From contig CM049402.1 of assembly GCA_026929865.2 (NCBI GenBank), positions 11,792,501-11,856,500 of the forward strand: a DNA stretch of 64,000 bases. Direction: 5' to 3'. Within the stretch, counting starts at the first letter, position 1, and each line of letters opens with the position of its first letter. Under the pieces are notes generated by a model. The model was not told where the DNA came from. It saw only the letters and a program-made list of their open reading frames with translations, and did no database searches. Shown piece by piece: positions 26,115 to 37,817 of this stretch. The position numbers and the translations under genes were made by a program. Source of the DNA: Hyperoplus lanceolatus. Its lineage: Eukaryota; Chordata; Actinopteri; Uranoscopiformes; Ammodytidae.

Positions 26115-26448
26115 ATCCAGTGCTGAAAGCACCGCCTCTGGCGGTCAGTAGGAACGAAATAGAACGATAGTTACGTATGTAACTACGGTTCTATGAGTTC
26201 CGGATGACCGCCAGAGTTCTCTGTCACTCAGACTTCTCAGATACCACGAGAAGATCCAGTTGGAACAGATCCTAGAGTGACTTCTGGAATATATACATAT
26301 TCTCGGGTCACCCAAGGGTCACGGGTGACTATTTTGGTATAAGATCTCGACCTGCGCATGCGCGCGATGGAACATCCAGTGCTGAAAGCACCGCCTCTGG
26401 CGGTCATCCGGAACTCATAGAACCGTAGTTACATACGTAACTATCGTT
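26115..26448. repeat. DIRS 3' rearranged repeat block
   Basis: CATCCAGTGCTGAAAGCACC occurs in direct orientation at about 26115 and 26374. GTAACTACGGTTCTATGAGT (about 26179) recurs inverted near 26415-26434. The segment 26152-26165 (gaacgaaatagaac) is the reverse complement of the element's left start at about 20574. This is the complementary-region layout used by DIRS elements to form circles. Confidence 0.75.
26265..26372 (-). repeat. right terminal inverted repeat of the DIRS element
   Basis: Inverted copy of 20583-20691, with only a few differences, for example an A for G change in the ttccrgaag motif. Confidence 0.9.
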
Positions 26449-26584
26449 TTCTTTTCTTTTCTTTTTTTCTTTTTTTTTATTTTTTTTGTGAAAACATAAA
26501 TTTTGTTTATTGTATTTCCATGCTTTTCATTTTGTTTTGTATGTTGATATGTCTGAAATAAATTGAATCAAATCAAATCAAATC

Positions 26585-26641
<57 letters not shown>
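26585..26641. repeat. (AT)n(CA)n compound microsatellite
   Basis: About 8 AT then about 20 AC units, running directly into the Tc1 relic's left end. Confidence 0.95.
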
Positions 26642-27705
26642 ACTTTATTAGGTACAGCGGATAATTTTCTTGTTAACACTTAACTAATCAGCCAATCACA
26701 TGGCAGCAACTCAATGCATGCAGCCATTGATGGGACAACTTATTGAGGTTGAAACCGAGCAACAGAATGGGGAAGAAAGGGGTTTTAAGTGACTTTCAGA
26801 AACTGCTGATCTACTGGGATTTTCACTCTAACCCATCTCTAGGGTTTACAGAGAATGGTCCGAAAAAGAAAAAATATCCAGTGAGCGGCATTTGTGTGGA
26901 CGTAAAATGCCTTGTTGAAGTCAGAGGTCAGCGGAGGATGGGCATACTGGTTCGAGATGATAGAAAGGCAACAGTAACTCAAATAACCACTCGTTACAAC
27001 CAGGGTATGCAGAATACCATCTCTGAACGCAAAACACAACCAACCTTGAATCAGATGGGCTACAGCAACAGGAGACCCCACCGGGTGCCACTCCTGTCAG
27101 TTAACAACAGGAAAATGAGGCTACAATTCTTTTCTTTCTTTTAATATATTTTTTTGGCATTTTTATGCTTTATTGATAGTGTAGAGACAGAGTTGAAATG
27201 GGGCAGAGAGCTAAGGGCGCCCCCTCAGAGGCTACAATTCTCACAGGATAACCAATATTGGACAATAGAAGATTGAAAAATCATGCCTGGTATGAGGGGT
27301 CTCGACTTCAGTTCCGACATTCAGATGGCAGGTTCAGAATTTGGCATAAACAACATTTATTTATTATTCTTTCGGACAATTCCACACAATACACAATTTT
27401 CTCTTGCAAATATTCATACATCATACTTTGTGTTGTCCGAAGGGAGACGGAAGAAGCCAAAGGCTTATCAGGTCCCGCCATGAAAGTATGGATCCATCCT
27501 GCCGTGCACCATCAACCATGCCATGTTCAAAGTCACCTAAAGCCCCTTTCTTCCCCATTCTGATGCTCGGTTTGACTTCAGTACATTGTCTTCACCACAT
27601 CCAAATGCATAAATGCATTAAATTGCTGCCCTGTGATTGGCTGATTAGCTTCTTGTTTTTATAAGCCATTGAACAGGTGTACCTAATAAAGTGGCCGGTG
27701 AGTGT
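26642..27705 (+). mobile_element. Tc1-like transposon relic with CACTTTATTAGGTACA ends
   Basis: The left end CACTTTATTAGGTACA (26642) and the right end TGTACCTAATAAAGTGGCCG are inverted, and the right end continues GGTGAGTGTATA. Between them lie plus-strand Tc1 transposase pieces, such as FQKLLIYWDF and RKATVTQITTRYNQGMQ, in shifted frames. Large parts including the C-terminal catalytic region are deleted. The left outer end merges into a CA microsatellite. Confidence 0.85.
27131..27227 (-). mobile_element. short SINE-like insertion with 14-bp target duplication
   Basis: GAGGCTACAATTCT is duplicated exactly at 27117-27130 and 27228-27241, around a 97-bp insert. The insert has a T-rich left end and gggcgccccctc at the right, with the ggcatttttatgctttattg and gagacagagttgaaat motifs of a common fish tRNA-type SINE read in antisense. 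The tRNA-like promoter is largely deleted. Confidence 0.82.
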
Positions 27706-28164
27706 ATATAATGTATATAATATATAATGTAATGTCTGCTTTCAAACTACTGACTACTGACCTAGACAGTCACTGCAAACAGAGCTTAGTTGTTTTTTTA
27801 ACTTCCACTATTAAGGAGATGTCCTGAACTGATTTTCACATCACATACAATGCACATCACAAGCTATTCTATGCCCTTTGACAGCCCCCAGAGAGCAAAC
27901 CTAATGGTGCTGCTTTGAGTAGGTGCAGGAGGACAGAACAATAAGCCATGTGACACAAGCAGTCAAGAGCCCGAGACGAGAAATGCTAGGCTTGGTGTTG
28001 GTGCAGAATGGCTATCTATGCCATTTCTTACTCTGCTGTTGAACATCAGTACATAATAGGAACATTTAGAAAGTAACGGATGATATTTAGCAGACAAAAA
28101 AATAAAGTATGAGTACTGTTGCGTAGTAGTCGAGATGTGAATTTTTGCATTAGCTTACTGATAG

Positions 28165-28437
<273 letters not shown>

Positions 28438-29894
28438 TAAACCCCATCAGATAATGAGCTTACTGCATTCCATGACCCTCAAATGACAACTCATTCTCTC
28501 CTGTAGGGTAATAAACAGCCCTGAAACGTCGCCTCTGTATTCCTCTCGCTGCCTTGAAAATGTTTAATTTCCTGTTGTATCCCTCCGCTTTTTCAAGGTT
28601 CTATCACTTATTCAGCACATCTCTCTCCTTTGTTTTTGTTTTATTTTTTTGTTAGCCTTTCTTCCTGGTCTCGTGCTGTCTCTGCCCTTTTCTCCCACTC
28701 TGATAATTGCTGTACTCACACACAATAGATCCCTATCAATGAACAATGTACAACGCCGAGTGATCCAACTCATTAATATTAATATGAACACACGCTGTAT
28801 TCTAGAGATTAAAAAGAGGACGCATGCTGTCCCCAGGAACGTTATTCATGCACAAAAATATGTTCTGTGCAAACATAAGCAAATTAATTCAGCACCTAAA
28901 TTACGCGTCTTCCCAGTTCTAGTCGTCCCTTGAGAGAGAGTGTGTGTGACCCAAATACGTAATTGCATTCTCAGATCTACTGCAACTTACAGCGCTGCAC
29001 CCTCACAATGTAATACCGCAAAGTTTAATCCCCCTATCGCCTACACACAATCGTTCTCTTCTTTCTCATCCTTTCATTATGTAAATGGTTCTTTTCATCC
29101 CCTGCCTGCTGTCTTTCTTTCACCTCTAACTTTCAATCAAACTGATTTCCTCTGTGCATCCTTTCCCCTCATACCGTCTGTCAATTGGAAAAAAGCTATA
29201 AATCACCTGTGGCCCACTCTCACAGACATAGCTCTTTGCCTGCATCTTTCACACGCGTTGGAGGTGTGGGGGGGGGTTTTCACATACAGTATGCCGTGCC
29301 TTTAAGGAGAATACAGAAACCGAACTGAGATATTTACTTGCTTTAACTGAAATAATCTGGCATCAAGCCCTCCTTTTAGTCCAAATCCCTATTGTGGGCC
29401 CACCAAAGATAGAGTCTTGAAGCTAATTCCGCTTTCACAATCGTATATAAAGCTCTCTCTTACAAGGCCACAGGGGTATGAAGGCACGTTTTTACAGGGC
29501 TTTTATCTCTCTAGCTCTCCCTAATTCACAAAAAAACATTTGCATGCCAGCGGTCCCACATCTGCAGCATCCCTCTTGTATTTTTTTACTGTCTATTCCT
29601 CTACTCCTGCTGTTTCATCTCTCCATCTCTTCGCACACACTTCGCTCCAACTCCCTCTTCATCAACCTCCTCCCATTTTCTCCCACACTCTTGATCTTAA
29701 TTACCACTGCAGGAGCCTTTGCCCGTTAAGTTCTAATGAAGTCCAAGGGGAATGGACCGCCACATGGTAAACATGCCCACCCACCCCTATAGATATACTG
29801 TCACAGATGTATATGAAAACATGCTAATCTTCCCCCATACTTTGCACATTATATGAGAAGCACGTACACAGGGAGCGCAAACTAAACTAGTTTG

Positions 29895-29916
29895 TACACA
29901 CACACACACACACACA
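29895..29916. repeat. (CA)n microsatellite
   Basis: About 11 units. Confidence 0.93.
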
Positions 29917-30115
29917 GGTTGGTTTTTCATCACTTCCGAGGACAATACTTACATTAACTTCCTGGAAACTATCCCTAACCATAACCACTACTTACCTAAC
30001 CCTTACCCTAATCCTAACCTTAATCTAAACCTAAATCTACCCTTACCTTTAAGCAAGTCTCCACCCTAAAATGTCATTATTATGTTATGGGGACTTCTAT
30101 TTTGTCCCCTGGTGC
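29917..30115 (-). repeat. CA-flanked dispersed fish repeat with CCTAACC-like core
   Basis: Starts ggttggtttttcatcacttc right after a CA array. The core has many cctaac/cctaat units and the end is gttatggggacttctatttt. It belongs to the same general class as 1145-1375. Confidence 0.6.
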
Positions 30116-30431
30116 AAGCATATCAATCACGGGAATTTGAAACACTCTCATCCTTTTTGGCCGCTCCAACAGCACAGATACACTCACATCAAAGTCTGAC
30201 TGGCTTGACTAGGTTTTCACAGCTTTCTACAGAACCACTGATCCAAAAAATGTCAAACTGTGCAGTGCACTCCCAGGGTTCTTCAAAGACGTCTTCCTTT
30301 ATAGGGACATCTTTATTATCCCTTTTTCTTTGTTTCTTTCCGGCTCCATTTTCCCTTTTGTTTTTTTCTTGCACAAATGCAAATGTTGTCACGCTACAAA
30401 ACAAAATAAAGCTCTTATTGGACACGTCTGT

Positions 30432-30481
<50 letters not shown>
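30432..30481. repeat. (CA)n microsatellite
   Basis: About 24 units. Confidence 0.96.
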
Positions 30482-30483
<2 letters not shown>

Positions 30484-30676
30484 ATGCACACACTCATCAA
30501 CACAGACAAAGAAAGAATGAATATATATTTAAGGCTATGTGATAGATGCAAATGCCTCAGGACAGTTGTGCATATTCTGCTGCCTAATCGTTTTACCGCT
30601 CATATATCAGTATAAGTTTCTAACCAAAAAGTTGCACACATTACAAATGCAGAAAAACACAGCGTTTCATTGTGAC

Positions 30677-30678
<2 letters not shown>

Positions 30679-30748
<70 letters not shown>
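30679..30748. repeat. (CA)n microsatellite
   Basis: About 35 units. Confidence 0.96.
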
Positions 30749-30750
<2 letters not shown>

Positions 30751-31337
30751 TGTCAGAAGTAAAAGAGCTCCATTTGTTTGATTGGACAGTAACTGCTTTA
30801 TCAAACCCTTAGAGAAGATTCTGGCTAGAGGCAAATAGAAAGAAAAAGGAAAATAGAGACACACAATGAGGGGTTGAACTACACGTGGGACTGAAAAATT
30901 GTCTTAATGATTTGTGGTGAAAAAAGTTTTTTTTACGTGAGCTGGGCGCCTGAAGATGTTTTGCCATTGTCAGTTCTAATTGAGCTGTATGAAGTGAGAC
31001 AAGGGCAAGAGGAACTTCTGACAGCCCCCCCCCCCCGTTTCTCTGTCAAAACAGCTCAAATACACACACACACGAAGACACACACAAACACACACATTCT
31101 CACACACACACACCCCTAACACTTCCTTCTACACATCAGCAGTAAGAGATGAAAATGATTAAAGTCCCTTCTACATGACTAACTTTCAGAAAGTGAAGGT
31201 TTCAAAATCTCCTCACGAGGAAACAGAAAAACAGCCAGTCACGCACGCAGTGGCAAAGATGCTGAAGAAGACAGCTTGCAGAACAAACTAAGAGCAGCGA
31301 TTTTTTCCCACTGTGTCATAATCCCGTGAACAACAGC

Positions 31338-31364
31338 CAGCGAGAGAGAGAGAGAGAGAGAAAG

Positions 31365-31407
<43 letters not shown>
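31338..31407. repeat. (GA)n microsatellite
   Basis: Two GA arrays separated by aaagagtca. Confidence 0.95.
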
Positions 31408-31408
<1 letters not shown>

Positions 31409-32067
31409 GAGATATGTGCAGTAGAGAGGCAATTACAGAAAGGATTTAGAGAGGGGGACGGTTAAACCTAGTGATGTTTGTGTGTGTGTGGGTAAAGAGA
31501 GATCTGACAAAAGTACCAATACAGTCCAAATACACTGGATTTGGAAGAGTTGCATCACTTTTTTCTTTATATATTCCATGTATATATATATATATAGTAT
31601 ACATATATACATAAATATTAATGCTGTGTGTGAGGTGCATTTTGCTTTATCATTTATTCATGGTATAGCCATCTCACGTCCTCCAAGCCCACCAGACCTT
31701 TTACTTTACACTATCCACTCGTTTCCTCACTCTCTCCATCCCTATGCTCTTTCTAGAGAACTCTCCACCCTCCTCTCCCTCTCTCTATCACGTCGCCTCT
31801 GGGGGCCCTCATCCACTCCTCCTTTACCTCCTCCCTCTATATTTTTTTTGTGTCACACTGCAGTGACCTCTCTGCCCTGCTTTATTAAAGCTCGCCTTTC
31901 TTTCATTTATCTATCTCTCCATCTCCGGGGAAGGGAGTCGATTTATATCCTTTCTCGCTCCCAATAAGTCCCTGTGTGCTGCTACCACTTTCCCCCTCAC
32001 TCAGCCACGGGCCTGTTTAGGAAGATGCACAAGTTGGCTGTCAGGGGAGCACAGATGCATTTGTACA

Positions 32068-32072
<5 letters not shown>

Positions 32073-32107
<35 letters not shown>
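32073..32107. repeat. (TG)n microsatellite
   Basis: About 17 units. Confidence 0.95.
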
Positions 32108-32109
<2 letters not shown>

Positions 32110-32245
32110 TGAAGGCGGGGAGGGCGGGGATTGTTCTCTGTTCTCCCCAGGCCCCATCATGTGGCTCATTAACTCCAGATGCCAGGCCCTATGCAGCTCC
32201 GCCCCTACAATCCAACTCAAAGCACGCACGCAGGCACATATATAT

Positions 32246-32248
<3 letters not shown>

Positions 32249-32327
<79 letters not shown>
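32249..32327. repeat. (AC)n microsatellite
   Basis: About 39 units, preceded by tatatatta. Confidence 0.96.
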
Positions 32328-32330
<3 letters not shown>

Positions 32331-32691
32331 ACCACAGGGAGAGGGGAACTCAAAGTCTACCACACTATGACCCGCAGCAGTGGACACTTCAGAGAGCTGG
32401 TGAGAAAAAGAGAGAGAGAGTGAGACGAGAGGAAGGGAGGGTAAACTAGAGAAGCATTGAAAAAGAAAGCCAAGAGGGTCCGCTTTGAAAACATCAGACA
32501 AGTTCCTCCCTTGCTCCTTTCCTTTTGGCTCCTCCATTTTGCAAAAGCTCCTCTATCCCTCCACTCCTCTCCTTTCCAGCTCTCTTTTTCATCCTTCTCC
32601 CACTCCTCTCATCTCATCCAGCCTGTGATCTATTGGTGCATGAAGTGCAGAAGAATACCACGGACGTGAAGTGTAAGCTGAGTTGAGGCCT

Positions 32692-32803
<112 letters not shown>

Positions 32804-32865
32804 AAGGTGTACACTGCAGTGATGACAAGAGTACCTGAAAACCATATTTTCTTTTCTTCTCCTTC

Positions 32866-32990
32866 TCCTTTTTCTTTTAAGATTATATTTTGGCATTTTC
32901 TATGCTTTATTGGCAGTGCGGAGAGACAGAGTTGAAATAGTGTAGAGAGGGGAATGACATGCAGATAACGACCCATGGTCCCCCCCTGAA
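32866..32990 (-). repeat. SINE-like fragment of the same family as 27131-27227
   Basis: Shares the ttttggcattttctatgctt, ttattggcagtgcggagaga and cagagttgaaat blocks, then gggaatgacatgcag. No flanking duplication was found. Confidence 0.65.
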
Positions 32991-32999
32991 AACTATTGT

Positions 33000-33445
33000 T
33001 GAGTAAGAGTAGAGATATGATACCTTACTAGAAACCTTACTTTGTTACAAGTTCGATGTATGCCACCTGTTACATGACCACTTGAGTTAAAGTACAAAAG
33101 GATCTGATTTTAAAAATAGTTAAGAATCGAGAGTATTACGCTTGTATGGAATCCAGGCTCAAAGATGCACTATAGGCTGAAGTTCTCCAAAACATGCAAA
33201 ACACACCACCTAAGAGACATGTCTAAAAAAATCTGTGCAAAGATCTTAAATCGGTAAAGTAACTTGGAACTTAAATTATCCGACAAATTTAGGAGGAATA
33301 ACCAGAACAATATTTCCCACTGAATTGTAGTGGAGTAAAAGTATAAAGTAGCATGAAAATATCATTCTCAGTACAGGTGCCTGAAACTTGTACTTAAGGT
33401 ACAGTACTCTACCAAATGTTACTTTGTTACATCCCACCTCTGGCA
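33000..33445. mobile_element. degenerate hAT-like piece
   Basis: Contains the cacttgagttaaagtacaaa and ttactttgttacatcccacc motifs and cacctctg at the right, like fish hAT MITEs. The borders and target duplication are not clear. Confidence 0.4.
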
Positions 33446-33809
33446 CACTGTGTATCTGAGGTTAAGAACGCAACATGAGTTTACCTGTCCATGTCATACA
33501 GCATTGTGCCACCTCTCTTTAAAAGGTGTCAGCCATCTTGCGACTCATGTCACCAAAAACCCTTTCCCCCTTAATCTCCCTCTCTTTCTAATCTCTCTCT
33601 CTCCTAGCTCAGTAGAAGTCAAATTGTCCTCTAATCCTTTTGCTCATCTTTGCTCTCTCTATCTCCCTCTCAGCCCCTCCACCATCTAAGCTCTTTTTGT
33701 GGAAAAAATCTGCTAGATAAATAAATCTGTCTCGACGTGACACCAAGTCACCAACCTTTAAATCCTACTCTCTCTTCTTCTTCTTCTTCTTCCTCTCCTC
33801 CTCTCTCAG

Positions 33810-34008
33810 TGTGGAGCATGATTTCCGGCAGCAGGAGGGGCGTTTCCAGGGAGTTATGGAGGCCCTGGATGGGGAGTATGACGTGCCTGGACCCACTCCC
33901 ACCAAACCTACACTGGGCCCTTCATCATCTTCCTCTTCCTCTACTGGACGCCCCAGCACCAAGGCCCGCGTCAAGAAACTCCGCAAGAAGTGTTTCTGGT
34001 GGCTGTGA
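33810..34008 (+). CDS. insyn2b: insyn2b coding exon 3 and stop
   Basis: Final coding exon, after a long CT-rich tract ending ctctcag. It reads SVEHDFRQQEGRFQGVMEAL, then an acidic linker, a Pro/Ser-rich stretch with a run of eight serines, and a basic C-terminus KKLRKKCFWWL ending at TGA 34006-34008. The SVExDFxQQE block and the KKCFWW end are family hallmarks, the latter typical of the B paralogue. The whole predicted protein is 624 residues, longer than the roughly 535-residue human INSYN2B; the extra length is likely in the low-complexity middle of exon 1. The serine run may vary in length between individuals. Confidence 0.93.
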
Positions 34009-34737
34009 GAAAATATGGATTTTTTTTTTTTTTTTTTTAAAGTTTCTGGCCAAATCCGGCCATCCGTACAGTAGCATATGGTTGATTATTATGTGTACAG
34101 AGGCCACAAAGTTGTGCTTTTATCTCTCTCTCATGGTTCCACAGCGGGTGTGTTTTAGTGTCATTAAAATAAACAGGGGCATTTTCAAAAGCTGCATCCC
34201 TGTATATGGCACTTCATTCATAGCAATCCGTCCTTCGCAGTGGAGCTATACACCAGGGGACCAGTTATAGAGAAGGAGGAAATACACAGAACAAAGGAAA
34301 AGAGGACCAAATGAGGTGCTGAACTTTCATCTCTGATTGTGTCCAAGAAAGAGATGGAAAAAGAAGGATCGCCGTGACCTTCTCACTGTTGGAACCAGTT
34401 GCTACTTTGTGGTTAGGATCGTACTTGAAGTGAGGATACTGTCTCCCTTAACACTTAGCGGGCGTACTGTTTGTCACTTCACAGAGTGGCTGTCTATACA
34501 GATGAACAGATGTATGATACGGATTTATGCGGAGATGGATTTGCATCTCTCTACAGCCGGGGAAGAAATCTTCACAGCGATCGTGGCAACATTGCAGCTA
34601 TAAGCAAGCAGCATGGGGAAGGGAAGCAATTCTCTATGGAATTAAAACAATTTATCAGAATACTGTGTCTTTGGATGGCTTGACAGGCCGACATGTGAAT
34701 GTAGCAACAACTGAAGAGCTAAGAGGATAAGAATAAA
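34009..34737 (+). other. insyn2b: insyn2b 3' untranslated region with two candidate poly(A) signals
   Basis: The sequence after the stop begins with an A/T-rich patch including a T run at about 34020-34038. AATAAA hexamers occur at 34168-34173 and 34732-34737. Either could end the message; the second would give a leader-to-tail 3' UTR of about 730 bases. A TTAA MITE begins about 210 bases further on. Transcript data would be needed to choose. Confidence 0.45.
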
Positions 34738-34948
34738 ACAAGCTGAGGAGCTCTCTGGACACAAAGAGGCAGCTCAGGGATATCAGGGTTTTTGGAGAGA
34801 TCGCATTAAGACTCCACCAAGGGACAATGTGACAGGCAGCGGATCACAGACTGACAAGCCGTGTCAGACAATTAAAAATTATGTCAACGTTGTATGACAA
34901 AGTGATTGATTCTCTCCTTTATTGCCACTCAAAACTGATGTGTTTTAA

Positions 34949-35482
34949 AGGGATAGTTGAGTATTTTTGAAGCGGGGTTGTATTAGGTACTTAGTTTACT
35001 AGGTTTACAAGCAGAATTCAGCCTTGTACTGTTGCAGAGGGGACCACAAGTAAAACTTTTTTTATCCACATATATAAATGCTAACCTAAAACTTAAATGT
35101 CTGTTCAATGGTATGCTGGACTGAGATTTTTACCACTGCTTTGGTTTGCAGACAGAACTCATTTTTTGTATCACACCACCTATCAGCTGCCCGACTGAGA
35201 CCTACTCCGGATTATTCTACAGACACAAGAAAACATAAATAAACCACTGTCTGGCAGCAAACTAAAGCTCTGGAAAAAATCTCAGTCCAACGTATTATTG
35301 AACAGCACAAATACTGTATGTGGAAAAACATTTTCTTTCTTCTGGCCCCCTACTGCAACAGTACAATTCTGGCTTCTCCCCTACATTCCTTATAGTGACT
35401 TCACAGACCACCATCTCCATAGGGTAACACAATAACTATGCCTAAGTACCTAATACAAATTCAGAAATACTGAACTATCCCT
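34949..35482. mobile_element. MITE with TTAA target site, 3' of insyn2b
   Basis: TTAA flanks both sides (34945-34948 and 35483-35486). The inverted ends are AGGGATAGTTGAGTATTTTT and its imperfect complement ending AACTATCCCT. Subterminal inverted blocks (tattaggtacttag and ctaagtacctaata) extend the hairpin. It is 534 bp and non-coding. Confidence 0.85.
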
Positions 35483-36290
35483 TTAATGTAAGCTCAATAT
35501 TGTTTCACAGACATGCATACACATGCCAATGTTTGCACAAACTAGCATGCAATTACAGGCACCAACACACACACACACGCACGCATCTTACTTGCTAACC
35601 AACGCAAACTAGGGCTACACCAGCTATCACTTCGAAGTGAGTTATTGGCCTGCATTCATGCTTCAAATATGTATCAATCATTGCAAAAGTCTGAGCTGAT
35701 GAGGAACCCATACAATATATATGACATACATTGAAACCAAGGGTGTATGTCTGGAGTTTGGATGTCTCAATTTCAGATGGCACAAATTGTGCAGACGTAT
35801 ACTCAGAGCCCAAAACCAGTATATATATACACAGTAAGTTACCTTAAGTAGTAACTTAAAACAGATAAATAAAAATGTCTGACCTTTTTGAAAAGTTGAC
35901 TCCCAATAGCAAACACCTCGTTAACATCAAATAAACTGTAGATAAGCTTTTTCCAAATCGATAAAACTTGTTCTGTAGCATTTAAGCCACATGGCCACTG
36001 TTAACTGGTTCATTAAGCTACAACAGATATTCAAAGATCAATGCTAAAATCATGCACATCTTATTGAACTGAATGGATAAATCTGTATACATTATCATGT
36101 CTAAGTATGTTATCCCATTCATTTAAAAGTGAAATTATAACCAACAATAATTAAATACCTTTGTAAAATCATGAGACAATAAGCAAAGTAATATATGATA
36201 TTTTTATAAAAAACTATATATTGGCAGAAATCAAAACTCAACAAAAGAAAACTGCATTGGTCTATCTATGTTGCAAACACACACACTTTC

Positions 36291-36416
<126 letters not shown>

Positions 36417-36766
36417 GTTTGCCCATCCACTGCTTAGTTCACACAGCAGTTTAGAGCGTAATCAATAATCTCCACAAGGGCCTACTTCAAGCTGCTTCCA
36501 AGTGAAAGCTTGACACCTATTAGAAGCCTGAATGGCACCACTCTCACTAATTAAACATAACAGTGTGTGAGCTCCTGTGATGCCCCACTCTTCCCTCCCG
36601 GTCGCCCTCTTGTATGTACAATAAAAAGTGTGTATTTTAAACTTAACGGGCTGTTGTTGACATGCTTTGTAATTCGGGAATAAGGATTGGACAGAGGAGT
36701 TGGCTTTTTATACTGAAAATATAAGTAGCAGACAGAGAAATAATAAAGTAAGTCTGGTGAACTCAC

Positions 36767-36862
36767 TATCAGGGCATGCTCTCGACCCATGGTGATAACC
36801 GTCTTGTTGATGATCCTCAGCAGAGACACCACAATGTCCTGGATGTGTTGAAATGTTTCCCC
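36767..36862 (-). CDS. dock2: dock2 internal coding exon (third of three)
   Basis: A 96-bp minus-strand exon, exactly 32 codons, with acceptor cttctcag and donor gtgagt. It reads GETFQHIQDIVVSLLRIINK and then TVITMGREHALI, the conserved N(K/R)TVI-MGR(D/E)H motif of DOCK2-like proteins. It follows the previous exon in phase 0. The next exon of the family (SHFVACM-type) is not found anywhere to the left, so the following intron is at least 36.7 kb long and contains insyn2b on the opposite strand. Confidence 0.9.
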
Positions 36863-37004
36863 CTGAGAAGAAAAGAGTGACAGGGATCAGACAGAGTCAT
36901 AGGAGTAATGCAATAGAAGGGTGTACAGGAAATAGAGACAAAATAAAAGATTGTTAGCGTTCCTAATAATGTGAACAAACACACAAAAAACACACACACA
37001 CATT

Positions 37005-37110
37005 ACATTGCATTGCATTTCATTAGGCCAATGCTTTCATCCCAAGCGACTTTCAATTTGTGCATCTAACCGTGAAGATACAAACAGAAAGAACAGCAAG
37101 AATCACCTAT
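37005..37110. repeat. degenerate fish dispersed repeat
   Basis: Starts with a cattacattgcattgcattt run and continues ggccaatgctttcatcccaa and gcgactttcaa, a motif widely scattered in fish genomes. No borders are defined. Confidence 0.5.
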
Positions 37111-37178
37111 GTTGATTTGCTTCGAACAAGCCAAACTACAGAGTGCCACGTGTAAGTGCAACATGTAGGTGCAACATA

Positions 37179-37817
37179 CAGTGTTGTGCAAAAGTTTGTG
37201 AACCCCTCGAGCCTTTTGGAATTTTATTTATTTTAACCATTATTAATAAAATTTTTTCAATACCAGTATTTTTTATATGAAATAACAGATGTTTGTTTAT
37301 CAATTCAACATTTTTCTTTTCCAGAAATCAATTGTTAAAATGGATAAAACAAATGATTTGACAAATGTTGTATGTGCATCACAACTCTATTCCTGAGATC
37401 TTCTGAGATTTCTTTCCCTTTTAGCATGTCTGACCTGTATGGGTTCAGTTTGGTGGGCCTAAACTGGTCTGGTTTTATCTTTGTTTTAGCTAGTGGCGCC
37501 CAATTTCTTCCCTAAAGATCTCTCATTACATTGGTCTATTGCATCAATCAATTTGGCCCACCTGATTGTGTTTACCTTGCTGGATTTAAGCAATGCAGCT
37601 CAGGGTTCACAAACTTTTGCACATACAACATTTGTCAAATAATTTGTTTTAACTGTTTTAACAATTGATTTCTGGAAAAGAAAAATGTTGAATTGATAAA
37701 CAAACATCTGTTATTTCATATAAAAAATACTGGTATTGAAAAAAATGAATTAATAATGGTTAAAATAAATAAAATTCCAAAAGCCTCAAGGGGTTCACAA
37801 ACTTTCACACAACACTG
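37179..37817. mobile_element. Tc1/mariner-type MITE with 200-bp inverted ends
   Basis: Starts CAGTGTTGTGCAAAAGTTTG and ends with the inverted CACAACACTG, flanked by TA on both sides. The inverted arms span about 37179-37380 and 37612-37817 with few differences. The remaining 230-bp centre carries no transposase. The arms include wttaacaattgatttctggaa-type sequence in both orientations. Confidence 0.88.

Larger units (their letters stand above)
20573..26448 (+). mobile_element. DIRS-type tyrosine-recombinase retrotransposon, decayed
   Basis: About 5.9 kb. A terminal inverted repeat of about 105-110 bp (left 20583-20691, right about 26265-26372) differs at very few bases. The 3' side has the rearranged repeat copies typical of DIRS ends. 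The interior holds, in order and on the plus strand, a gag-like region, reverse transcriptase, RNase H and a tyrosine recombinase. All are broken by stops and frameshifts, so the copy cannot be autonomous. No simple target duplication is seen, as expected for DIRS elements, which integrate as circles. Confidence 0.88.

Noticed and set aside
29975..30055. Telomere-like CCCTAA/CCTAAC run, as a possible interstitial telomere
   Set aside because: The units are irregular and lie inside a known type of CA-flanked dispersed repeat.
31482..31967. 161-codon plus-strand frame
   Set aside because: Low-complexity CT-rich intron sequence; no conserved motif.
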